DNA of 64,000 nucleotides from Algoriphagus aquimarinus. Its GTDB lineage: Bacteria > Bacteroidota > Bacteroidia > Cytophagales > Cyclobacteriaceae. The notes below the pieces were generated by a model that searched no databases, was not told the DNA's origin, and saw only the letters and a list, made by a program, of their open reading frames with translations. How positions within the stretch are numbered: position 1 is the first letter of the stretch; every line of letters begins with the position of its first letter. Made by a program: the position numbers and the translations under genes. The stretch is from the NCBI RefSeq assembly GCF_007997215.1, contig NZ_VORW01000007.1:62001-126000 (forward strand), written 5' to 3'. Positions 9,664 to 16,941 of this stretch are shown in pieces.

Positions 9664-10758
9664 TTGAATCCAAAAACTTTAAAAATACTTTCAATAGTCA
9701 CAGGCATTTTGTTCGTAGCCGCACTGGCAACAAGTCTCTTTTCAGGTATTGCAAATGCTGGCCTGTTTTGGATAGGGTTCTTCTTCATCTGTGCTATCGC
9801 TTTTTTAGGGAAGCCCAAATTAAAAGGATATGCTTACTCTATGATGATCTTTGGATCAGTGGCTTTAGCTCTTTATTTCCCTCAATATTTCGTCGAGTAC
9901 GAGGGCTTCAAGTTCAGTGCGCTGATCGTCCCATTAATTCAGGTAATCATGTTTGGAATGGGAACCTCCATGAGCATTAAAGATTTCCTTGGAGTAGTCA
10001 AAATGCCCAAAGGTGTATTGATTGGAGTGCTCTGCCAATTTTCCATCATGCCTTTTATAGGATTTGCACTCGCCAGCATGAGTGGTTTTCCACCTGAAAT
10101 TGCCGCTGGGATTATTTTGATCGGTTGTTCTCCAAGTGGAATGGCTTCGAATGTGATGAGCTATCTTGCCAAAGCAAATCTTGCGCTTTCTATTACAGTG
10201 ACCTCAGTCACTACCTTAATGGCACCTTTTGTAACTCCCTTATTGATGGGTTGGCTTGCAGGAGAGTTTGTGGAAATCAACGTGATGGACATGATGATTA
10301 GTATTGTGAAAATGGTCATCATACCAATAGGGGCAGGTTTGATTTTTAATTATTTCCTACAAGGAAAAGCCAAATGGCTGGATGATCTGATGCCAATTAT
10401 TTCCATGGCTGCAATTGCATTGATCCTTGTGGTGATCGTAGCTGCAGGAAGGGATAGCTTGCTTGAGATAGGTCCTCTTCTGATTATTCTTGTGGTGATT
10501 CATAATCTTGCCGGTTATACACTTGGTTATTGGGCCAGTAGATTATTTAGACTCAACGAAAAAGATTGTAGAACAATTGCCATCGAAGTGGGAATGCAAA
10601 ATGGAGGACTAGCCTCTGGTATTGCAAAGGAGATGGGGAAGATTGCAACCGTTGGTTTAGCACCTGCCGTATTTGGTCCGTTTATGAATGTAAGTGGTTC
10701 TATACTAGCTTCTTATTGGCATAAAAAACCGATAGAACCGGAGAAAGTTCCTCAATAA
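9664..10758 (+). CDS. BASS-family (bile acid:Na+ symporter-like) organic anion transporter
   Basis: Inner membrane Na+-coupled symporter of 364 residues with about ten hydrophobic segments. BASS-family signatures include GCSPSGMASNVMSYLAKANL in the first inverted repeat and EVGMQNGGLASGIAKEMG in the second, the two crossed segments that hold Na+ and substrate. Characterised relatives carry bile acids, pyruvate, pantothenate or other organic anions. The start is a TTG at 9664: no in-frame ATG exists until about residue 60, which would delete two membrane helices. Placed behind four exported acid-sugar enzymes, it may import the pyruvate-like product; that substrate is inferred only. Confidence 0.88.
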   Translation: MNPKTLKILSIVTGILFVAALATSLFSGIANAGLFWIGFFFICAIAFLGKPKLKGYAYSMMIFGSVALALYFPQYFVEYEGFKFSALIVPLIQVIMFGMGTSMSIKDFLGVVKMPKGVLIGVLCQFSIMPFIGFALASMSGFPPEIAAGIILIGCSPSGMASNVMSYLAKANLALSITVTSVTTLMAPFVTPLLMGWLAGEFVEINVMDMMISIVKMVIIPIGAGLIFNYFLQGKAKWLDDLMPIISMAAIALILVVIVAAGRDSLLEIGPLLIILVVIHNLAGYTLGYWASRLFRLNEKDCRTIAIEVGMQNGGLASGIAKEMGKIATVGLAPAVFGPFMNVSGSILASYWHKKPIEPEKVPQ

Positions 10759-10759
10759 T

Positions 10760-11179
10760 CTAAGGCAGCTTATATGCCTGACGGGCCAGTAATTTCCACT
10801 GGCCCTTTTCTTTTTGCCAGACCAGGATGACACCAATTTTAATTGAGTTTGAATTTCCACCATCCAGAACGACCGCTGCCAAATTATGTCGTACAATAGC
10901 TACGTCTTTCTCTACTTGGATCGTCTGATTCTCAAAAGCCATTTTTGAAAAATCTGAAGCACCACTAACTAACGCTTCGATAAACTGCGTCTGGTTTTCA
11001 AGTTTTCCACTTGAATGTCCATAGGTAAGTTTCTCTGAACTTAGCTCGCTTAGCGTAGCTGCTGTAGGGTCTATTAATGCCAGTCGAAGTTTTTCTACTT
11101 GGGATGCCAAATCTTTATCAGCTTGTGCAAAAGCAAAAGTAGCGCTGAGAAAAAGGGCTAAGGTTAAAATGGTTTTCAT
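10760..11179 (-). CDS. Exported NTF2-like (DUF4440/SnoaL-type) protein
   Basis: Small secreted protein (139 residues) with the NTF2-like cone fold. The chosen ATG at 11179 gives a clean signal peptide MKTILTLALFLSATFAFAQ; an ATG 48 nt upstream would add a polar tail. The mature part shows the family pattern: a helix with LRLALIDPTAATLSELSSEKLTY, then GHSSGKLENQTQFIEAL, and beta strands ending VWQKEKGQWKLLARQAYKL. Many such proteins are non-catalytic or of unknown function. Its stop codon is one base from the stop of the convergent symporter gene. Confidence 0.75.
   Translation of the reverse strand: MKTILTLALFLSATFAFAQADKDLASQVEKLRLALIDPTAATLSELSSEKLTYGHSSGKLENQTQFIEALVSGASDFSKMAFENQTIQVEKDVAIVRHNLAAVVLDGGNSNSIKIGVILVWQKEKGQWKLLARQAYKLP
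10783..10815 (+). terminator. Terminator of the symporter gene, embedded in the convergent gene
   Basis: GGGCCAGT (10783-10790) pairs with ACTGGCCC (10798-10805) across a 7-nt loop, followed by ttttcttttt. It lies inside the last codons of the gene on the other strand, encoding its GQWKLLARQ segment. Confidence 0.75.
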
Positions 11180-11319
11180 AGGTTTTTGGGTTGTTTTTTT
11201 GTTGTTAAAAATAGTCTTGTTGCTCACATAATCAGATGCTTATATGTATGATTGATGAGCTGTGTTAAGATACAAAAAAGAGTGAATAGATTAGCTCTGA
11301 ACGAAAGTATATGGAGAGT

Positions 11320-11817
11320 TTATCCTCCAGAAACGTAGGCGTAGTACAGTTTGCAGGCATAAGCTGAATAGATCATTAATTCCTCTAGAGGCAAGTTTTC
11401 GTCAAGGACTTGTACATCGAAGTTTAGTTTTTTCCAAGAATTGACAGGAGTTAGGATCATTACCTTTTCTCCGGAATCAGAGCTGACTTCAAATTTTATT
11501 TTCCAATTCCCAGAGCTTTTCAGAACATAGGTTTTTTCGATCTGGTCTTTATTTTCTATGGTGATGCTCAGATGAAGTTTGGAATTGTGTGTGATCTCGC
11601 CAACTTTCCTGCTGTCCTTGAAAATTTCAATTTTACCCGACCACCAGTTTTTAGGCTTAAGTTGAATTTTTTCTCGATCTAGGTAGGTTTCTGCAATTCC
11701 AGAGTACCAATTCTTGTATTTTAGTTCCAGTATTTTTCTTCCATTTTCACTCACTTTGAAATCCCCTTTCAAGGAAGTTGACTCAATTTTAAAAGTGGTT
11801 TGTTTAGGACTTTGCAA
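11320..11817 (-). CDS. Hypothetical protein, beta-rich
   Basis: A 165-residue protein I do not recognise with certainty. There is no signal peptide or membrane helix. It is rich in alternating hydrophobic/polar strands with two related segments, LELKYKNWYSGIAETY and IQLKPKNWWSGKIEIF, suggesting an internal repeat of a beta hairpin. The general character (short beta strands, then a C-terminal helix EELMIYSAYACKLYYAY) recalls the LURP-one/scramblase-like barrel, but this is a weak impression. It is a separate unit between the NTF2-like and cupin genes. Confidence 0.55.
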   Translation of the reverse strand: MQSPKQTTFKIESTSLKGDFKVSENGRKILELKYKNWYSGIAETYLDREKIQLKPKNWWSGKIEIFKDSRKVGEITHNSKLHLSITIENKDQIEKTYVLKSSGNWKIKFEVSSDSGEKVMILTPVNSWKKLNFDVQVLDENLPLEELMIYSAYACKLYYAYVSGG

Positions 11818-11895
11818 ACTGAATGTACTGTGTAAAGTAAAAATAGGTTTTCTATATCATGAAAGTCACATCAAAATTTAGAGTCTGTTTAGGCG

Positions 11896-12192
11896 TTATT
11901 TCTCCTGAACAATCGTGAAAATATTCTTTTCTTTTACACCTTTTACCTCATGTTCTACCATCACAGGAATATCATAGGTGTCAAATTCTTTGAAACGAAT
12001 CGTCTCGCCATTGATGAAAAATTCAATTTCCCCTTTGACCACAGTAAGTAGAGAAGGGCCATTTGCAGTGTGTTTTTTTAGGATTTGGTCTTGAAGTAGT
12101 CCAATTGCGAAATAGTTTGTTTTGTCTGTACGCTGAATGGGACATACAGAGGGCCGTTCATTGCCGAAGGATAAGTTTTCTAGGATATTCAT
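11896..12192 (-). CDS. Small cupin-domain protein
   Basis: A 98-residue single-domain cupin. The first cupin motif is weak (KKHTANGPSLLTVVKGEIEF, with one His); the second is DIPVMVEHEVKG. Such stand-alone small cupins often protect against or sense stress, but the partner here is unknown. No leader is seen, so it is cytoplasmic. It lies between a hypothetical gene and the CDF exporter on the same strand, with gaps of 78 and 124 nt, so co-transcription is uncertain. Confidence 0.75.
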   Translation of the reverse strand: MNILENLSFGNERPSVCPIQRTDKTNYFAIGLLQDQILKKHTANGPSLLTVVKGEIEFFINGETIRFKEFDTYDIPVMVEHEVKGVKEKNIFTIVQEK

Positions 12193-12316
12193 GGTGTTTT
12201 TGGGATTAACGTACTAGAATTGATTCTTTTTAAGTTAACCAAAGTTTTAATGAATAGCACTCAAAATTTAACTCATCGAATTACTATTTCTCAGATTATG
12301 AGGGGGATTTTCCGAA

Positions 12317-13183
12317 TTAATAAGGCTCGATATGAATCAATACATTTCCAAGTTCGGGGATCACTTTGCAAAGTTTATCCTTCAGTTTATGTGAAATGTC
12401 GTGTCCTTCAGTGACTGTAAGATGGCCTTCTACCAGTGCATGTAAATCGACATGATATTCCATTCCAGCTTTACGAATAAAGCATTTTTCAGTGCCTTTT
12501 ACTCCGGGAACTGTCAAGGAAACCTGTCGGATTTGCTCGGTAAGCTCCTCGTAGTTGTTTTCATCCATCACTTCACCCAGAGCTGGACGAAATATTTTAT
12601 AGCAATTGAAAAGTATGAAAACTACTGCGAAAAGAGCTGCGTAATCATCAGCTACTTCAAATCCTTCTCCTCCAAAAATCGCAATTGTGATTCCTATAAA
12701 CGCTGCGACAGACGTAATTGCATCACTACGATGATGCCAAGCTTCCGCCTTTAGCGCGCTGCTTTTTAGTTTTTTGCTTCGCGACATGACCACTTGGAAA
12801 GAGATTTCCTTCCAGATAATAATAATTGCCAGGACGATCAGTGTAAAAGGTTTGGGTAATTCATGTGGAGTGATGATGTGCTCGTAGGCTTGCCATGCGA
12901 TAGTACCAGCAGAGATGATTAGAAATACTACTACCAAAAAAGTAATCAGAGGTTCAGCTTTTCCATGACCATAAGGATGATTCTCATCCGCAGGTCGTGA
13001 AGAATATTTCAATCCAAAGAGAACTAGCACTGAAGCAAAAACATCAACCACAGACTCTATTCCGTCAGCGATCAGCGCATAGGAATTTCCAAATATGCCT
13101 GCTAGAAATTTGATTGCTGCCAAAACAACATTTCCCAGCATGCTGAAAATGACTGTTCTGATCGCAAGATTTGAGTTGCTCAT
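12317..13183 (-). CDS. Cation diffusion facilitator family metal exporter
   Basis: Inner membrane divalent metal/proton antiporter (Zn, Fe or Mn) of 288 residues. Six membrane helices are followed by a cytoplasmic domain from about 205. Metal-site residues are seen in helix 2 (ADGIESVVD, with Glu43 and Asp47) and helix 5 (AWHHRSDAI). The loop HPYGHGKAEPL is the typical second motif. The C-terminal region (VKGTEKCFIRKAGMEYHVDLHALV) matches the ferredoxin-like dimerisation domain. Glu in place of the more common His or Asp in helix 2 makes metal prediction unsafe. Confidence 0.92.
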   Translation of the reverse strand: MSNSNLAIRTVIFSMLGNVVLAAIKFLAGIFGNSYALIADGIESVVDVFASVLVLFGLKYSSRPADENHPYGHGKAEPLITFLVVVFLIISAGTIAWQAYEHIITPHELPKPFTLIVLAIIIIWKEISFQVVMSRSKKLKSSALKAEAWHHRSDAITSVAAFIGITIAIFGGEGFEVADDYAALFAVVFILFNCYKIFRPALGEVMDENNYEELTEQIRQVSLTVPGVKGTEKCFIRKAGMEYHVDLHALVEGHLTVTEGHDISHKLKDKLCKVIPELGNVLIHIEPY

Positions 13184-13366
13184 GGGTTGAACTAAAGGGA
13201 GAATGGCAAAAATAGGGATTATTCTTTTTTTTGAGGTAAAAGCTGATTACAACGAATTCTTTCTCGTTTTCTCATACCAGGTAACAAATGAATCCCTTTT
13301 ACCTAACATATACACCCCTTCTGGTAGGAACGGATTGAATACTTTTAGAACTGCAAAACTAACCCT

Positions 13367-14791
13367 ATGAATAACCCTTTTAGATTTCTAGGCTTCTTTC
13401 TTTTGTCTGCATTAGCTATTTTCTCTTGTGGGGAAACTGAAGATCCAAATCCACTCATTTTTACAGTTTCGAGTAATTCTGTTCAGTTTGAAGCTGAAGG
13501 TGGTAGCCAAATTATTACCATTACGAGCAATTCTACCTGGACTATCGAGGCTGCATCATCCTGGCTTGAAGTAACCCCTATGGCAGGAACAGGAAACACC
13601 CAGATTACTTTAAAAGCTTCCTCAAACGAATTGATGGAAGCTAGAGAAGTAAATGTGAAAGTTATAGCAGGGACAGTTGTACAGCTGATTTCTGTAAAGC
13701 AGGATGCAAAAGCTCCGTCACTTCCTTCTTATTATATTCCTTCCGACGCGACAGGTATGAGGGATATTTCTAATCTGGAATTGGCAAATGAAATGGGGAT
13801 AGGTTGGAATTTGGGGAATTCACTGGAGGCAATAGGAGGGGAAACAGCTTGGGGCAATCCGAAAACCACCAAAGAGCTTATCGGGCTCATCAAAGCAGCT
13901 GGCTTTAAATCCGTAAGAATTCCTGTAGCCTGGAGCAAATTCACCAAAGCTGAAACGTTCGAAATTGAACCTGTTTGGATGGCTCGGGTACAAGAGGTCG
14001 TGGACTATGTGATAGACAATGATATGTATGTAGTCATGAATATTCACTGGGATGAGGGTTGGATGCAGCCGACTTTTGCGCAGCAAAACTACGTCAATAA
14101 TAGACTGGAGAAAATGTGGATTCAGATCGCCCTAAATTTCCGGGATTACGATGATCACTTACTGTTTGCGGGAACAAACGAAGTGATGGTAGATGGAGAT
14201 TACAGTACTCCTAAGCCGGAATACTATCAGGTTCAGAATTCCTTTAATCAGACTTTTGTGGATGCTGTGAGATCAACTGGTGGGCGAAATACCTATAGAA
14301 ATCTAGTAGTTCAGACCTTCAATACCAATATTGATCATGGAGTGAATTTCTTTGATATGCCAACGGATGATACGGAAGGGCGCTTGATGGTGGAAGTACA
14401 CTATTATGATCCGTATGAGTTTTCACTTAAAGAAGATGAGGTCATTACCCAATGGGGCGAGCATGCTACAGACCTTTCTAAGACAGCTTCCTGGGGAGGA
14501 GAATCCTATGCAGACGGGCAATTCCAAAAGATTAAAACCAAATTCATAGATAAAGGTGTTCCGGTTCTGCTAGGAGAATATGCTGCTACAGATAAAAAGG
14601 CTGAAGACAATGATATTTACCGGAATTACTACTTGCTCCACATTAGTAAATGTGCCAAAGAACATGGGGTAGTGCCATTTTACTGGGATAATGGATTTGG
14701 TGGAGAGTATGGTTCTGCACTCTTTAATCGAAACTCAGGAGGTCTATTATATCCAGATTTGATTGAGGGGATTATCAGTGCTGGGCAATAA
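13367..14791 (+). CDS. Lipoprotein GH5 endoglucanase with N-terminal BACON domain
   Basis: Secreted glycoside hydrolase family 5 enzyme, 474 residues, probably cutting beta-1,4-glucan or a related beta-glycan. The N-terminus is a lipoprotein signal with Cys21 (AIFSCGETED). Residues about 30-115 form a BACON domain (ITSNSTWTIEAASSWLEVTP), a mucin/carbohydrate-association module common in Bacteroidetes. The GH5 barrel follows: GIGWNLGNSLEAI, VRIPVAWSKF, the acid/base Glu272 in GTNEVM and the nucleophile Glu404 in LLGEYAA. It is solitary: no SusCD or other polysaccharide genes flank it. It is divergent from the CDF gene and convergent with the drug exporter. Confidence 0.92.
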   Translation: MNNPFRFLGFFLLSALAIFSCGETEDPNPLIFTVSSNSVQFEAEGGSQIITITSNSTWTIEAASSWLEVTPMAGTGNTQITLKASSNELMEAREVNVKVIAGTVVQLISVKQDAKAPSLPSYYIPSDATGMRDISNLELANEMGIGWNLGNSLEAIGGETAWGNPKTTKELIGLIKAAGFKSVRIPVAWSKFTKAETFEIEPVWMARVQEVVDYVIDNDMYVVMNIHWDEGWMQPTFAQQNYVNNRLEKMWIQIALNFRDYDDHLLFAGTNEVMVDGDYSTPKPEYYQVQNSFNQTFVDAVRSTGGRNTYRNLVVQTFNTNIDHGVNFFDMPTDDTEGRLMVEVHYYDPYEFSLKEDEVITQWGEHATDLSKTASWGGESYADGQFQKIKTKFIDKGVPVLLGEYAATDKKAEDNDIYRNYYLLHISKCAKEHGVVPFYWDNGFGGEYGSALFNRNSGGLLYPDLIEGIISAGQ

Positions 14792-14853
14792 ATGTTTTCT
14801 TAAATGAAAAACTGAAAGGCATGTTTAAACTTCTAGTTTTTAGTGGATTAAAA

Positions 14854-14884
14854 AAAGCCGGAATTCATAAAGAACTCCGGCTTT
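14854..14884 (-). terminator. Terminator of the Bcr/CflA gene
   Basis: AAAGCCGGA (14854-14862) pairs with TCCGGCTTT (14876-14884). Read on the minus strand the stem is followed by a run of T, so it mainly ends the minus-strand exporter gene; it may also stop readthrough from the GH5 gene. Confidence 0.8.
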
Positions 14885-14899
14885 CGGCTTAAATAGGTA

Positions 14900-16135
14900 T
14901 TAAGAGGCGAATGCCTCGGTTTTTTCTTTTCTACTGATGGTTCCAGGAATATGATGATCAGTCTTCAATATTATAAAACCTCCGAATGCACATATTGCCA
15001 TTCCTGCGGCCATTGGAAATGCTGAACTCGCATGAAATAAACTCACGATGGCAGTTACTATACTACCAATTGCCATTCGCATACTTCCTAACATTGCAGA
15101 GGCAGATCCAGCATTCTTAGAGAATGGTGCCATGGCTAGCGCTGTTGTATTTGGACCATTCAAACCATGTGCTGTTAGGAAAATGAACATCATTCCTATC
15201 AGTGAATACAAATTGAATATATTAAAATATACCCCCAATATCAAGAAAAGAGCAGTTATACTTTGATAGTGTATGGAGAAATTGATGATCTGCTGACTCG
15301 TGTATTTGCGAAGCAAAATGTGATTCAGCTGAGTAGAGCCGATCATAGCAAATGCCAGAATTGCAAAAAGCCAACCGAATTGATGCTCTGTCAATCCATA
15401 AATGTTCATAAACACATCTGCCGAACTTGCGATGTAGGCAAATGGTGCCGCGCCGGCAATTCCTCCTGCGAGCATGTAAACTAAGAACTGCCGATTCTCA
15501 AGAACCTTAATGTAGCCTTTCCAAACCTGTTTTGGTTTAAGAGATACTTCCTTGTCTGGCAGAGCTCCAGCAGGTAGCACAACTACTGTAGCGATCCAAA
15601 TAATGGCTGTTAAAGCAGCTAGAATAATAAATACCCAGTGCCAATCATAAGCTGCTGTCACAAATCCACCTAAAGTAGGAGCGATCATAGGCGAAACTGC
15701 TATCACCAAAACAAGCAAAGACATTGCTTGCGCGATTTTCTTAACAGGGAAAATATCCCGAACAATAGCTTGAGCAGACACCATTCCAGCACATCCACCA
15801 ATGGCCTGAAGGAAGCGCATGAAAATCAGATTCTCTACAGACTGAGACATGGCACAGCCTATGGATGCTAAGATGTAGATAGCCAAACCTGCATAGAGAG
15901 GCTTTTTACGGCCATATTTATCTAATAGCGGTCCGTAGAATAACTGTCCTATGGCTATACCAACAAGATAGGCAGTAAGTGAAAGCTGAATATTTGAAAT
16001 AGGCGTATTCAGGTCTCTTGCCATCTCAGGAAAACCCGGAAGATACATATCAATAGAAAAAGGACTAATAGTACATAAAGCACCTAGTACTAGGATAATT
16101 TTGAAGTATTCCGTTTTACTGTATTTCTTTCCCAC
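14900..16135 (-). CDS. Bcr/CflA-family MFS drug exporter
   Basis: A 411-residue major facilitator with 12 predicted helices. The N-terminal PFSIDMYLPGFPEMARDL and the loop GPLLDKYGRKKPLYAGL are hallmarks of the Bcr/CflA branch, which exports bicyclomycin, chloramphenicol, sulfonamides or cysteine by proton antiport. The segment FLQAIGGCAGMVSAQAIVRD is likewise typical of this branch. No regulator is adjacent. Confidence 0.93.
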   Translation of the reverse strand: MGKKYSKTEYFKIILVLGALCTISPFSIDMYLPGFPEMARDLNTPISNIQLSLTAYLVGIAIGQLFYGPLLDKYGRKKPLYAGLAIYILASIGCAMSQSVENLIFMRFLQAIGGCAGMVSAQAIVRDIFPVKKIAQAMSLLVLVIAVSPMIAPTLGGFVTAAYDWHWVFIILAALTAIIWIATVVVLPAGALPDKEVSLKPKQVWKGYIKVLENRQFLVYMLAGGIAGAAPFAYIASSADVFMNIYGLTEHQFGWLFAILAFAMIGSTQLNHILLRKYTSQQIINFSIHYQSITALFLILGVYFNIFNLYSLIGMMFIFLTAHGLNGPNTTALAMAPFSKNAGSASAMLGSMRMAIGSIVTAIVSLFHASSAFPMAAGMAICAFGGFIILKTDHHIPGTISRKEKTEAFAS

Positions 16136-16349
16136 CCTAAAAATATTTTACGCAGACTATCTGGGGTAAACAGGCATGATTGTTTATGAGTTCGTAAATA
16201 TTAGCTTATTTTTTTGTGAAATAATTAAGCTTGCTTAGAATGTATTGAGGAATCTTTAATAGCCTAATTTTTTATGCGAAAAGTAAATTAGCTAAATCGA
16301 AAGGTTTTGGATGGAGATAGGATTACCAAAGAATAGATTTTGTGAAAAA

Positions 16350-16934
16350 TCAGTTTTTTTCAGATTCCAGTACTTTCTCAATTCTTAAATCTGGAATTAA
16401 CCATATCAATGCAACTAATACATAGATTCCTCCTGCTATAATAGGATGAATCCAAGTAGCGGCAATTGCAATCAGGTAAAGTATAGGTGAGATCCACCCT
16501 TTTTTGTCTTTTCCTACTGCCTTCGCCAGGATAGAATTTCGCCCTTGACAGTTTACAAGTGTTGTTTGTAGGATTTTGTATGCAATGGCTGACAATAAGA
16601 GTATAACTCCATAAAGAGCCATTGGCGCTGCACCGAAGTTATTCTCTCCCATCCATCCCGTGGCGAAAGGAATCATGGATAACCAAAACAAAAGGTGAAG
16701 ATTTGCCCAGAGCACCTTGCCGCTTATTTTGGAAGCTGCATGCATCATGTGATGATGATTGTTCCAATAAATTCCTATGTAAATAAAACTCAAGACATAA
16801 CTAAAAAACACCGGGATCAATGTGTGCAAATCAGCCCATTGATCTCCATGGGGAACTTTGATCTCCAGGACCATGATCGTGATGACAATCGCCAAAACAC
16901 CATCACTAAAAGCTTCTAACCTATTTTTGTTCAT
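16350..16934 (-). CDS. TMEM175/DUF1211-family membrane protein, putative K+ channel
   Basis: A 194-residue integral membrane protein whose N-terminus (RLEAFSDGVLAIVITIMVLE) carries the FSDG signature of the bacterial TMEM175 family. Relatives form tetrameric potassium-permeable channels in which a ring of isoleucines in helix 1 is the filter; the IVITIMVLEI segment fits. About six helices are predicted. It begins 7 nt after the stop of the sulfatase gene on the same strand, so the two are probably co-transcribed, although no functional link is obvious. Confidence 0.88.
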   Translation of the reverse strand: MNKNRLEAFSDGVLAIVITIMVLEIKVPHGDQWADLHTLIPVFFSYVLSFIYIGIYWNNHHHMMHAASKISGKVLWANLHLLFWLSMIPFATGWMGENNFGAAPMALYGVILLLSAIAYKILQTTLVNCQGRNSILAKAVGKDKKGWISPILYLIAIAATWIHPIIAGGIYVLVALIWLIPDLRIEKVLESEKN

Positions 16935-16941
16935 TGGATGT

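Noticed and set aside
13279..13304. Short inverted repeat AGGTAA...TTACCT upstream of the GH5 gene
   Set aside because: Six-base arms with a 14-nt spacer are expected by chance in AT-rich DNA; no regulator is adjacent.
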